Below, one piece after another: positions 17,668 to 26,353 of a stretch of DNA of 64,000 nt (the first letter of the stretch is position 1; each line of letters opens with the position of its first letter). Position numbers and translations under genes: made by a program. The notes under the pieces are model-generated. The model was not told where the DNA came from. It worked only from the letters and a program-made list of their open reading frames with translations, and did not search any database. Source of the stretch: Stutzerimonas stutzeri SDM-LAC (GTDB lineage Bacteria; Pseudomonadota; Gammaproteobacteria; Pseudomonadales; Pseudomonadaceae); NCBI RefSeq assembly GCF_000235745.1, contig NZ_AGSX01000043.1, positions 62,001 to 126,000 of the forward strand, given 5' to 3'.

Positions 17668-19149
17668 ATGAACCGTGAACACGATGCCAGCCGCCGCAGC
17701 CTGCTCAAAGGCGGCGCCATCACTGCCGCAGTCGTCGCCAGCACGCCGTTTTTGGGTACGCTCGAAGCCTTCGCTGCACGTAATGCACAAGGTCGCGGTG
17801 CCGGCCTGGTTCGCAGCAGCTACGGCCCGTTGCGTCCGACCAAGGACCTGAGCACCGGCCTGGAGTTGCTCCAGCTGCCCGATGGATTCCAGTACAAGAG
17901 CTTTTCATGGACTGGCGACCTGATGGAAAACGGCCAGCCTGTACCGACATCGCATGACGGCATGGGCGTCATCGAGGTGCGTCGCGGCCAGCATGGCCCG
18001 GAAATCGTGCTCGTGCGTAACCATGAAGCCAGCACCGGCCCGCTGATCGACGCCACCGGCATCTACGATGACGTGACCCTGTCCAACAGCCAGCGTCCGG
18101 CCGGCGGCACCACCAACCTTTATGTCTCCCGCGACATCATGCAGCCGGTACGCACCCTGCCGAGCCTAGGCGGAACCCGTACCAACTGTGCCGGCGGCGT
18201 CACGCCTTGGGGCACCTGGTTGTCCTGTGAGGAAACCACTGCGGATTACAGCTCGGTGGGTGGTCGCGCTCACGGCTACGTATTCGAAGTGACTGCAGAT
18301 CCCGCCCTGACCACCGGCGAGCCGATTATCCAGATGGGACGCTTTGCCCATGAAGCGGTTGCCGTAGACCCGCGCAACAGCTACGTCTACCTGACCGAAG
18401 ACGCCCGCAACCGCGCCGGCTACTACCGTTACATTCCCACCGATGCCAGCCAGCAACCGGGCTCGCTGGCCGTGGGCGGCATCCTGCAAGCCGCGCGGGT
18501 TCGCAACCTTGCGTCGGCCGACTTGCTGGCGCCGAAACAAGGTGACAGTTATCAGCTCGAGTGGGTCGAAGTGCCTAACCCGGACCTGGAGCCGCAGCCC
18601 GAGGGCAGTGGGCCGTTCGCCCAGGCTCGTCGTGCCGGCGGCTTGAGCATGAGCCGCGGCGAAGGCATCTGGTACAGCGAAGGCAAGCTCTACATCGTCG
18701 ATACCAGCGCCGGAACCGACAGTCAGGGACGTGCCGGTTATGGCAACGGGGCGGTGTGGGTGCACGACCTGGCCAACGACCGCTTGACCTGTCTATTCGC
18801 CTCCACCGACGCTGAAATCGCCAACAACCCGGACAACATCACGGTCAGCCCGCGCGGTGGTTTGCTGCTCTGCGAAGATGGCGGCGGTGTGCAGGATACC
18901 TACGGCTTCGGTGAGCGCCTGTTGGGCCTGACCACAGCAGGAGAGGCTTACATCTTCGCCAAGAACAACGTGGTGTTCGATGACGTCCAGGCCGCTGCGG
19001 CCGGGAAGAACGTATCCGGTGGCGACTACCGCAACCGTGAGTTCTGCGGCGCCTGCTTCGACCCGACCGGCCATTTCCTCTTCGTCAACATCCAGACCCC
19101 CGGCATCACCTTTGCCATCTGGGGTCCCTGGGCGCGCGGTTCGCTGTAA
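17668..19149 (+). CDS. PhoX-family (DUF839) secreted phosphatase-like protein
   Basis: A 493-residue protein with a twin-arginine signal: SRRSLLKGGAITAAVVAS, then an Ala-rich cleavage region near LEAFAARN. The mature part has DUF839/PhoX features, including LVRNHEASTGP, GGTRTNCAGG with WGTWLSCEET, and GRFAHEAVAVDP. Known PhoX enzymes are calcium- and iron-dependent periplasmic alkaline phosphatases folded in the cytoplasm before Tat export. Start at 17668 after AAAAGAGGACACCGC. Not every DUF839 protein is a phosphatase, so activity is inference. A strong hairpin follows the gene. Confidence 0.88.
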   Translation: MNREHDASRRSLLKGGAITAAVVASTPFLGTLEAFAARNAQGRGAGLVRSSYGPLRPTKDLSTGLELLQLPDGFQYKSFSWTGDLMENGQPVPTSHDGMGVIEVRRGQHGPEIVLVRNHEASTGPLIDATGIYDDVTLSNSQRPAGGTTNLYVSRDIMQPVRTLPSLGGTRTNCAGGVTPWGTWLSCEETTADYSSVGGRAHGYVFEVTADPALTTGEPIIQMGRFAHEAVAVDPRNSYVYLTEDARNRAGYYRYIPTDASQQPGSLAVGGILQAARVRNLASADLLAPKQGDSYQLEWVEVPNPDLEPQPEGSGPFAQARRAGGLSMSRGEGIWYSEGKLYIVDTSAGTDSQGRAGYGNGAVWVHDLANDRLTCLFASTDAEIANNPDNITVSPRGGLLLCEDGGGVQDTYGFGERLLGLTTAGEAYIFAKNNVVFDDVQAAAAGKNVSGGDYRNREFCGACFDPTGHFLFVNIQTPGITFAIWGPWARGSL

Positions 19150-19263
19150 CCCGAGTCATCGGCGAGTCGAGCGAAAGGACTTCTCGGCTCGCCAGCAGCG
19201 CCGTTCGCTTGATCGGTCGAGTGAGTTGGCGCTGTTTCTTCGAGACGGGCAATCCGTTTCGTC

Positions 19264-19300
19264 ACGAGCCTGTATGCGGAGATGCGACAGGCTCGTTTCT
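19264..19300 (+). terminator. Terminator after the PhoX-like gene
   Basis: ACGAGCCTGT (19264-19273) pairs perfectly with ACAGGCTCGT (19287-19296) around 13 bases, then TTTCT. It lies between converging genes and may end transcripts from both sides. Confidence 0.8.
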
Positions 19301-19310
19301 TCCAGTTCGG

Positions 19311-20699
19311 CTAGAGCGTGCGGACTTTCAGTGAGCGGCCTTTGATCTTGCCGGCGTTGAGGCGATTCAAGGCCTGCTTGGCCACGTCGCGCTCGACGGC
19401 AACGAACGCCTGGAAGTCGAAGATCGCAATCTTGCCCACCTGCTTGCCGGGAATACCCGCATCACCCGTCAGCGCGCCGAGAATGTCGCCCGGCCTCAGT
19501 TTGTCCTTGCGTCCAGCACCGATGCACAGCGTGACCATCGGCGGCTGCAGCGGGCCGCCCGGCTGCGCTTTTAGCTCGCCCAGCGGCTGCCAGTTGAGCG
19601 GCGCTTTCTGCCGGTCCTCGATCGCCTGGGCGCGGTGGCCTTCGGCTGGAGCGACAAGGCTGACAGCAATGCCTTTCTTGCCAGCACGACCGGTACGTCC
19701 CACCCGGTGAATATGAATTTCTGAATCTCGCGCCAGTTCGACATTGATCACCATGTCCAGCGCATCGATATCCAGCCCGCGGGCCGCGACATCGGTGGCG
19801 ACCAGCACGGACAGGCTGCGGTTGCTGAACATGGCCAGTACCTGATCACGGTCGCGCTGTTCCAGGTCGCCGTTCAGCGCCATGGCGGAGATGCCTTTCG
19901 CGGTGAGGGCGTCGACCAGTTCCTGGCACTGCTGCTTGGTGAAGCAGAAGGCCACGCAGGTCTCCGGTCGGAAGCTGGCCAGGACATGAATCACGGCCTG
20001 CATGCGCTCTTCGGAGTCGATTTCGTAGAAGCGCTGCTCGATCTGGGTGTCGTCATGCAGGGCTTCGACCTTGACCTGCTGCGGGTCGCGCATGAAGGTC
20101 GATGCGAGTTGCTTGATGCCGGCCGGGTAGGTCGCCGAGAACAGCAGGGTTTGCCGCTTGCTCGGGGTCTGCCCGATGATTTCGGCAATCGCGTCGTAGA
20201 AGCCCATGTCGAGCATGCGGTCGGCTTCGTCGAGGATCAGCTTGTTCAGGCCGTCGAGTTTCAGGGAGCCCTTTTTCAAATGCTCCTGAACGCGCCCAGG
20301 CGTGCCGACGATCACATGCGCGCCATGTTCCAGCGAGCCGATTTGCGGACCGATGGACACGCCGCCGCACAGTGTCAGGATCTTGATGTTGTCTGCCGAG
20401 CGCGCCAGCCGGCGCAGTTCCTTGGCAACCTGATCGGCCAGTTCACGGGTCGGGCAAAGTACCAGCGCCTGACAGCCGAAATAGCGCGGGTTGATCGGTT
20501 CCAGCAGCGCAATACCGAAGGCGGCGGTCTTGCCGCTGCCGGTCTTGGCCTGCGCGATGAGGTCCATGCCCTTTAGCATCACGGGCAGACTCTGAGCCTG
20601 AATCGGCGTCATCTCGGTGTAGCCGAGCGCGTCGAGGTTGGCCAGCGTCGACGCGCTGAGGGGCAGGGTGGTGAAGGCTGAACTGGGCACGGTAGTCAT
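19311..20699 (-). CDS. dbpA: DEAD-box RNA helicase DbpA
   Basis: ATP-dependent RNA helicase acting in 50S subunit assembly through hairpin 92 of 23S rRNA. The 462-residue protein shows all core motifs: Q motif (MTPIQAQSLPV), Walker A AKTGSGKT, PTRELADQ, the DEAD box in LILDEADRMLDMGF, SAT, ARGLD and HRVGRTGR. The C-terminal 75 residues form the DbpA RNA-binding domain (KLRPGDILGALTGDAG). That domain separates DbpA from RhlE and other helicases. I use the ATG at 20699; a TTG two codons upstream is an alternative and neither has a strong ribosome site. Confidence 0.95.
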   Translation of the reverse strand: MTTVPSSAFTTLPLSASTLANLDALGYTEMTPIQAQSLPVMLKGMDLIAQAKTGSGKTAAFGIALLEPINPRYFGCQALVLCPTRELADQVAKELRRLARSADNIKILTLCGGVSIGPQIGSLEHGAHVIVGTPGRVQEHLKKGSLKLDGLNKLILDEADRMLDMGFYDAIAEIIGQTPSKRQTLLFSATYPAGIKQLASTFMRDPQQVKVEALHDDTQIEQRFYEIDSEERMQAVIHVLASFRPETCVAFCFTKQQCQELVDALTAKGISAMALNGDLEQRDRDQVLAMFSNRSLSVLVATDVAARGLDIDALDMVINVELARDSEIHIHRVGRTGRAGKKGIAVSLVAPAEGHRAQAIEDRQKAPLNWQPLGELKAQPGGPLQPPMVTLCIGAGRKDKLRPGDILGALTGDAGIPGKQVGKIAIFDFQAFVAVERDVAKQALNRLNAGKIKGRSLKVRTL

Positions 20700-20843
20700 C
20701 TGCAAGAGGAAGTGGCGCGCAGTCTAGCAGGCAGCCCACTTCCACGCGTGCCGTCCGTGGCCGTCCGTGGCCGGCACTTCGGGCGGAACGGATCGCGGCG
20801 ATGATCGGTCCCACTGGAATCAATACAAAGTCAGGAGGCCGTT

Positions 20844-21362
20844 TTGTCCCGTTTGTTGTTGCTGTTGAGTGCGTTAACCCTTCCCGCCATCGCCGCCGAA
20901 CCAACCTTGTTCGGCCGCTATGAGCAGATCAAAATCGAAGACCTCGGCAAGACCCTCAAAGCCAAGATGGACACTGGCGCGATGACTGCCTCGCTGTCAG
21001 CGCGCGATATCGAGCGTTTCGAGCGCGACGGGGAAGACTGGGTACGATTCCGCCTGGCTGTCGAAGGTGCTGGAGACACGTTCTATGAACGCCCGCTGGC
21101 GCGTATCGCCGAGATCAAGACGCGTGCAGAGGAGGCTGATCCCGACGATGACACTGACCTCGAGCGTGGCCCCGATGTCGCTGAGCGGCCAGTGGTGGAA
21201 ATGCAGCTGTGCATCGGTGATCGGTTGCACGAAGCGGAGGTCAACCTCACCGACCGCAGCCATTTCCGCTACCCCTTGCTGATTGGCGCCACGGCGATCC
21301 GCGACCTCGAGGCTGCCATTGACCCTGCGCAGAAGTACACCGCAGGGCGGCCCACTTGTTGA
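20844..21362 (+). CDS. RimK-associated/retropepsin-like periplasmic protease (DUF785, "ATP-dependent zinc protease" family)
   Basis: A 172-residue protein with a signal peptide (LLLLLSALTLPAIAA) and the family motif KAKMDTGAMTASLSA, whose D-T-G is the aspartic-protease-like catalytic element. YPLLIGATAIRD near the C-terminus is the matching second-half motif. The family name reflects an early annotation; the fold is retropepsin-like. Translation appears to begin at a TTG (20844), supported by AGGAGG with a five-base spacer; no in-frame ATG lies near. It is divergent from dbpA with a 140-base promoter region. Substrate unknown. Confidence 0.85.
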   Translation: MSRLLLLLSALTLPAIAAEPTLFGRYEQIKIEDLGKTLKAKMDTGAMTASLSARDIERFERDGEDWVRFRLAVEGAGDTFYERPLARIAEIKTRAEEADPDDDTDLERGPDVAERPVVEMQLCIGDRLHEAEVNLTDRSHFRYPLLIGATAIRDLEAAIDPAQKYTAGRPTC

Positions 21363-22077
21363 GGGCCTCCGGTCGCGAGCGGCGCTGCGAGTGAGATGAG
21401 TTCCGGGCGCACTGCACTGCACCGCCACGCCGTTCGGCAAAGGGCTATCGGAATCGTATTGACGCCGCCCAACCCTTTCTTCTTGTCATGTCTCGTTCAA
21501 ATGATCGGCGGCATCTATTTATGCCAAGTCTTACGGGAGATGGCGTTGGTAATTAGAGCTGTTAAAGCCGAATTAAAGTAGTTAGGTGCCTGGCTATAAA
21601 ACAGTCGCTATTAGTTAATGCCGCTTATTAGTATTGTTTTGTTTAATAGCCGTGCATTGGGTAACTGTAATCTGTATGCGCAAGAGTTAACTTGTTCATG
21701 CAGGATGGTTTTAAGGCCTGATGCCTGTTTGCAGACGCAGCGGCTTGAGTTCCTATACTTCGGATTGTTCGTGACCGATAAGTCAAAAAAAGGCTGGCAG
21801 GATCCGCTCTGGCATCGGGCGTCAGGAGCCAAGCAGCGATATCTCCATGGAGCGAAAGAGAGGACTGTCAGGGGCACTTGCTCATCGCTGTCTACAACGA
21901 ATACCGATCCTTACTAGCCGGGTCATGCGGCCGGCGTTGAAGCATTGTATAGGTCCGGTCGGCATGTGACGTTAGCGGCAGTCAGACTAAAGTCGGGGCT
22001 ATCTTTCTGTAACACATCCTTGGTAGATTCACGATGTAGTTCCCTTCACCCGTAATAAAAATAAGACGGAGAACGTC
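21363..22077. other. 715-base gene-free region, AT-richer in its middle
   Basis: No frame here shows a convincing protein or ribosome site. The stretch 21540-21800 is clearly richer in A and T than the rest of the window. The last 100 bases before the DUF4212 gene hold the symporter promoter region, with a GACT-AA-AGTC symmetric element at 21985-21994. An unannotated small RNA or a long regulated leader is possible. Confidence 0.6.
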
Positions 22078-22341
22078 ATGGCCGACGCCGATAGAATAAA
22101 TGCTGATGCGTACTGGAAGGCGAATGTTCGCCTCATAACATGGAGCTTGGTTGTTTGGGCTCTGGTCTCATATGGCTTCGCCATTGTCCTGCGTCCAATG
22201 CTCTCCGGCATTGCGGTTGGGGGATCGGACTTGGGGTTCTGGTTTGCTCAACAAGGATCCATTCTGACGTTTCTAGTTATCATCTTCTTCTATGCGTGGC
22301 GGATGAACAAACTGGACCAGAAATTTGGTGTTGAGGAGTAA
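22078..22341 (+). CDS. DUF4212 small subunit of a sodium:solute symporter
   Basis: An 87-residue membrane protein with two hydrophobic segments (ITWSLVVWALVSYGFAIVL and SILTFLVIIFFYAWRM) joined by a short loop with GGSDLGFWFAQQGS. This is the TIGR03647/DUF4212 pattern. The gene always accompanies an SSS-type symporter; here that symporter begins six bases after its stop. GGAG lies upstream of the ATG at 22078. The C-terminal tail MNKLDQKFGVEE is typical. Confidence 0.95.
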   Translation: MADADRINADAYWKANVRLITWSLVVWALVSYGFAIVLRPMLSGIAVGGSDLGFWFAQQGSILTFLVIIFFYAWRMNKLDQKFGVEE

Positions 22342-22347
22342 GCCAGC

Positions 22348-24117
22348 ATGAGTCAATTTTGGATCAACATGTTGTTTGTGGGCGCCTCCTTTGCGTTGTA
22401 CTTCGGTATCGCATATTGGGCCCGTGCTGGATCGACTAAAGAGTTCTATGTCGCCGGTGGTGGCGTTCATCCCGTCACAAACGGTATGGCGACTGCGGCG
22501 GACTGGATGTCTGCAGCGTCTTTCATTTCCATGGCGGGTATCATCGCTTCCGGCGGTTATGCCACATCAACCTATCTGATGGGTTGGACGGGTGGCTACG
22601 TTCTGCTGGCCATGCTGCTGGCACCGTACCTGCGCAAGTTCGGCAAGTTCACTGTGCCTGACTTCATCGGCGATCGCTTCTACAGCCGTGGCGCGCGCCT
22701 TGTCGCTGTTGTTTGCTTGATTCTCATCTGCGTAACTTACGTAATCGGACAGATGTCCGGTGCCGGTGTAGCGTTCTCGCGCTTCCTGGAAGTAAGCAAC
22801 AGCGCCGGTATCTGGATCGCTGCAGGCGTCGTGTTCTGCTACGCCGTATTCGGCGGCATGAAGGGTATCACCTACACGCAGGTTGCTCAGTACGTCGTGC
22901 TGATCATCGCGTACACCATTCCTGCCGTGTTCATCGCCATGCAATTGACCGGCAATCCAATCCCCGCATTTGGCCTGTTTGGTACTCACGTCGAGTCCGG
23001 TATACCGCTGCTGGAGAAGCTGGATGCCGTAGTCAATGACCTGGGCTTCCAAGACTACACTGCTGACGTCGATAACAAGCTGAACATGGTGCTGTTTACC
23101 CTGTCGCTGATGATCGGTACGGCTGGTCTGCCTCACGTCATCATCCGCTTCTTCACCGTACCGAAAGTATCAGATGCCCGCTGGTCCGCCGGCTGGACTC
23201 TGGTGTTCATCGCGCTGCTGTACCTGACTGCTCCGGCCGTTGGTGCCATGGCTCGTCTGAATCTGCTGGACACCATTTATCCGGAAGGTCCGCAGGCCGA
23301 AGCGATTCGCTTCGAAGAGCGTCCTGAGTGGATGAAGACGTGGGAAGAAACTGGCCTGATCACTTGGGCAGACAAGAACGGCGACAGCCGTATCCAGTTC
23401 TACAACGATGCCAACGCTGACTTCGCTCCGACTGCTGCAGAGCGTGGCTGGAGTGGCAGCGAGCTGGTGGTTAACAACGACATCATCGTCTTGGCTAACC
23501 CGGAAATTGCCAACCTGCCAGGGTGGGTCATCGGTCTGATCGCTGCGGGTGGTATTGCGGCTGCGCTCTCGACTGCTGCGGGTCTGCTGTTGGCGATCTC
23601 CTCTGCCATCAGCCATGACTTGATCAAGAACATCATCAATCCGAAGATCAGCGAGAAGGGCGAGATGATGGCTGCCCGTATCTCGATGGCGTGTGCGATC
23701 GTTCTCGCAACCTGGCTGGGTCTTAACCCGCCTGGCTTCGCGGCACAGGTGGTGGCATTGGCGTTCGGTATTGCCGCTGCGTCCCTGTTCCCGGCCCTGA
23801 TGATGGGTATCTTCTCCAAGCGCGTGAACAGCAAAGGCGCAGTAGCAGGCATGATCGTGGGTCTGTGTTCCACACTGGTCTACATCTTCCTGTACCTCGG
23901 CTGGTTCTTCATCCCGGGCACGGCGTCCTTCGCCAACACGCCTGACAACTGGATGCTGGGCATCTCCCCGCTGTCCTTCGGTGCAGTAGGTGCGATCATC
24001 AACTTCGCAGTTGCCTACGCTGTGTCGATGGCCACCGAGGCCCCGCCGCAAGCGATTCAGGATCTGGTCGAAAGCGTTCGTACCCCAAAAGGTGCTGGCG
24101 CTGCGCTTGATCACTAA
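22348..24117 (+). CDS. ActP-like sodium:solute symporter, VC_2705 subfamily
   Basis: A 589-residue inner-membrane protein of the SSS family with about 13 hydrophobic segments. It has the characteristic FYVAGGGVHPVTNGMATAADWMSAASFISMAG region and a GTAGLPHVIIRFFTV motif. An insertion of about 100 hydrophilic residues (near 300-390) is typical of the VC_2705 subgroup rather than E. coli ActP. Uptake of acetate or another short organic acid is the likely role, driven by sodium. It forms an operon with the DUF4212 gene and ends at a strong terminator. Control by a CrbS/CrbR (MxtR/ErdR)-type system is known for relatives but not shown here. Confidence 0.93.
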   Translation: MSQFWINMLFVGASFALYFGIAYWARAGSTKEFYVAGGGVHPVTNGMATAADWMSAASFISMAGIIASGGYATSTYLMGWTGGYVLLAMLLAPYLRKFGKFTVPDFIGDRFYSRGARLVAVVCLILICVTYVIGQMSGAGVAFSRFLEVSNSAGIWIAAGVVFCYAVFGGMKGITYTQVAQYVVLIIAYTIPAVFIAMQLTGNPIPAFGLFGTHVESGIPLLEKLDAVVNDLGFQDYTADVDNKLNMVLFTLSLMIGTAGLPHVIIRFFTVPKVSDARWSAGWTLVFIALLYLTAPAVGAMARLNLLDTIYPEGPQAEAIRFEERPEWMKTWEETGLITWADKNGDSRIQFYNDANADFAPTAAERGWSGSELVVNNDIIVLANPEIANLPGWVIGLIAAGGIAAALSTAAGLLLAISSAISHDLIKNIINPKISEKGEMMAARISMACAIVLATWLGLNPPGFAAQVVALAFGIAAASLFPALMMGIFSKRVNSKGAVAGMIVGLCSTLVYIFLYLGWFFIPGTASFANTPDNWMLGISPLSFGAVGAIINFAVAYAVSMATEAPPQAIQDLVESVRTPKGAGAALDH

Positions 24118-24162
24118 TGTAGCCAAAGGTCAGATGTTGCATCTGATCCGCGGTTGAGGCAC

Positions 24163-24196
24163 AAATCGGGCTTCCATCTGGAAGCCCGATTTTTTT
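24163..24196 (+). terminator. Rho-independent terminator after the symporter gene
   Basis: AAATCGGGCTTCC (24163-24175) pairs with 24180-24192 around ATCT and runs into seven T residues. It separates the symporter from the next gene, whose ribosome site (AAGGAAG) starts right after the T run, so any read-through would feed that gene. Confidence 0.92.
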
Positions 24197-24209
24197 AAGG
24201 AAGCAGTAC

Positions 24210-24731
24210 ATGTTCTGGCATCTAATCGCTGCAATCGTTGCCGCATTGGCAGGCGCGGGGATCGCGCTGTTGCTGCGTAACCTGTCTCGCAAGAGACTGC
24301 CGAAGTGGATCGTCCCGGCATTCGCTGGGCTGGGCATGCTCGCCTACACCATCAACTATGAATACACCTGGTTCGAAACCAAGCAAGCGCGGTTGCCCGA
24401 AGGCTCTGTGATCGTTGCAAGCGAGGAGGGCGAGATGTTGTGGCGCCCGTGGACCATGATGTTCCCAATGCCGCTGGGCTATACGGTACTGGACGGCGCC
24501 AATGTGCAAACCGAAGAGACGAGCAAGGGGCGCGTTGCCCGTTTCGTTCTATACCGATTCAAAAAACAGCATCTGATGTCCACCGTAACGAGCGGCCCGC
24601 ATCAGTTACTCTGCGATGAAAAGGCGCTGTTCAGGTTGAATGAGGCGGGCCAGGCGAAGATCGAAACCATGACCCTGCTGGATGCCGATGCGCCGCTTTA
24701 TCGGGTCATCTGTGCTGGCGAAAAGCCGTAA
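24210..24731 (+). CDS. Conserved membrane-anchored protein of unknown function
   Basis: A 173-residue protein with two N-terminal hydrophobic segments (about residues 4-22 and 33-48) joined by a short basic loop (RNLSRKRLPK), followed by a soluble domain of about 120 residues rich in strands (PEGSVIVASEEGEM, ARFVLYRFKKQ). Three cysteines occur late (LLCDE, VICAG). RBS AAGGAAG lies 7 bases before the ATG at 24210. It follows the symporter terminator directly, which suggests partial co-expression. I do not recognise the family. Confidence 0.8.
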   Translation: MFWHLIAAIVAALAGAGIALLLRNLSRKRLPKWIVPAFAGLGMLAYTINYEYTWFETKQARLPEGSVIVASEEGEMLWRPWTMMFPMPLGYTVLDGANVQTEETSKGRVARFVLYRFKKQHLMSTVTSGPHQLLCDEKALFRLNEAGQAKIETMTLLDADAPLYRVICAGEKP

Positions 24732-24853
24732 TTCTCGCAAGTGGGAGTCGCGGCCCAGCAGCTATGAAATGTTGGCGGCGCGCATCTGAACGGATGCGCA
24801 CCGGCCTGAATCAAGCTGGCGGATGTCAAGACGTGCGCTCGCAGCAGGTAGTC

Positions 24854-24875
24854 TGGTGATCCGCAGCGATCACCA
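24854..24875. terminator. Weak hairpin between converging genes
   Basis: TGGTGATC (24854-24861) pairs with GATCACCA (24868-24875) around six bases, in the 230-base gap between a plus-strand and a minus-strand gene end. There is no T run on either side. A second short stem is at 24780-24799. Confidence 0.4.
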
Positions 24876-24963
24876 AGCGTGGCGGACGCCGCAACGCAAT
24901 CACCTGAGCTAAAACCCATCTCGCAGAGCGCTTTTCGGCGATTTACTCACCGCATAACCCGCA

Positions 24964-25173
24964 TTACTGCCGCGTGGCACGGGGGCTCGGTTTCTCGCTA
25001 GCCGCGTCTCCACGACGAGTCAGAGCCCAGACGCTGAGTAGCGCGGGTAGACCAAGGCCAAGCCAGGCTGCCACATCCCACCAGCCATCACCGAGCAGAG
25101 CAGCAAAGAGACCGGCAAAGCCGAGCATGGCAATTAACGTTGGCAGTATGAAGGTCGAATCCCGCCAGCTCAT
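24964..25173 (-). CDS. Small two-segment membrane protein in the iron-uptake unit
   Basis: A 69-residue protein, MSWRDSTFILPTLIAMLGFA at its start, with two hydrophobic helices separated by GDGWWD and a basic tail (RRGDAASEKPSPRATRQ). The ATG at 25173 overlaps the stop of the PepSY gene by four bases (ATGA), so it is translationally coupled to it. Similar small proteins often follow PepSY genes in siderophore uptake loci; their function is unknown. An upstream in-frame extension lies inside the PepSY gene and is not believed. Confidence 0.75.
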   Translation of the reverse strand: MSWRDSTFILPTLIAMLGFAGLFAALLGDGWWDVAAWLGLGLPALLSVWALTRRGDAASEKPSPRATRQ

Positions 25174-26294
25174 GCGGACACCTCGCGCATGGCCGCTTGC
25201 GCCCCTCGACGACGAACCCACCACAGATACAACCCGCTACCCAGCACGATGATCGTTAGCACGTCGAGAACGGCCCAGAGAATCTGCATCGGCCGACCGC
25301 CGTAGTCACCGAAGTGCAGGGGTTGTGACAGGCCGAGGGCATCCATGTACCACGGGCGCTCGCCTACTGCAGTCACGTCCAGCGTCTGGGCATCGATCAG
25401 CACAGACGTGAGCAGATGCGAAGTCAGATGAGTGCTTCCATTCATGAATACGGAGTAGTGGTGCTCACTGGAAAAACGGGTGCCTGGAAAAGCGATAAAG
25501 TCCGGCTGCATACCCGGCGCTGCCTGCGCGGCGATTTCCAGAAGGTTGCTTGCGGGCGCGCGCGACGTCAGCGGTGGCGCGTCACGGTAGGGCTCGAGCA
25601 TCGCCGTCAGCGACTCGGCACGCCAGGCCTCGATCAGCAGGTCTGCGCAGGCACTGACGACACCGGTGACGCCAACCACCAGCGCCCAGCTGAGTGTGAC
25701 TACGCCAATCAGGTTATGCAGGTCCAGCCAGCGGGTACGACTGGAGCGATCACGCCGGACCTGAGCGAATTCCAGGCGGCGCATGAACGGCGCATAAAGC
25801 ACGACGCCAGAAATGATCGCCACGATAAACAGAATACCCATGACGGCCAGGAACAGCTTGCCGGGCAACCCCGCAAACATGTCCACATGCATACGCAGGA
25901 AAAACATCATCAGGCCGCCGTTGGCCGCGGGCATCGCAACCGCTTCGCCGGTACGGGCATCGAGCATGAAGGTATAGGAGGAGTTCGGTTCGGTGCCGGC
26001 CGTTGCGGCCGTGATCGCCACGACGCCATTGGGCTCGTCCGCTTCCCAGCCAAAATACTGCACCACCTCGCCCTCGCGGTGCCGCTCGGCGGCGGTCACC
26101 AGTTGCTGCAGATCGAGATGTGGCGTATCGGGCGCCATCTCGCGCAACTCTGGAGCGTCGCCAAGCAGATGCTCCAATTCGTGATGGAAGATCAACGGCA
26201 ATCCCGTGACCGCCAGCAACAGCAGAAAAAGCGTGCAAATCAGGCTGGTCCAAGTATGGACGAAGGACCAGCGGCGGATGGTTTTGCTTTGCAT
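25170..26294 (-). CDS. PepSY-associated transmembrane (iron-regulated) protein
   Basis: A 374-residue inner-membrane protein. The N-terminus reads KTIRRWSFVHTWTSLICTLF, the typical start of the PepSY_TM family, with a histidine-bearing helix. A periplasmic PepSY-like portion follows, then hydrophobic helices around residues 150-170 and 195-220 (WLDLHNLIGVVTLSW, a His-containing motif conserved in the family), and a last helix (IVLGSGLYLWWVRRR). Such proteins accompany TonB-dependent siderophore receptors and are thought to reduce or release iron from siderophores in the periplasm. It lies 59 bases after the receptor gene on the same strand. Confidence 0.9.
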   Translation of the reverse strand: MQSKTIRRWSFVHTWTSLICTLFLLLLAVTGLPLIFHHELEHLLGDAPELREMAPDTPHLDLQQLVTAAERHREGEVVQYFGWEADEPNGVVAITAATAGTEPNSSYTFMLDARTGEAVAMPAANGGLMMFFLRMHVDMFAGLPGKLFLAVMGILFIVAIISGVVLYAPFMRRLEFAQVRRDRSSRTRWLDLHNLIGVVTLSWALVVGVTGVVSACADLLIEAWRAESLTAMLEPYRDAPPLTSRAPASNLLEIAAQAAPGMQPDFIAFPGTRFSSEHHYSVFMNGSTHLTSHLLTSVLIDAQTLDVTAVGERPWYMDALGLSQPLHFGDYGGRPMQILWAVLDVLTIIVLGSGLYLWWVRRRGAQAAMREVSA

Positions 26295-26313
26295 CGGGTA
26301 AATCCTGTAAAGA

Positions 26314-26337
26314 CAAAAGCCGGCCCAGAGGCCGGTC
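26314..26337 (-). terminator. Stem-loop after the TonB receptor gene
   Basis: On the minus strand a GC-rich stem (26330-26336 with 26319-26325) is followed by TTTTG. It lies between the receptor stop and the PepSY start, and may reduce transcription into the PepSY gene. Confidence 0.6.
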
Positions 26338-26353
26338 TTGAATTGACGCTGAG

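Noticed and set aside
21396-21917. Short plus-strand frames in the gap before the DUF4212 gene
   Set aside because: No ribosome site, no hydrophobic or domain pattern, and frames do not continue.
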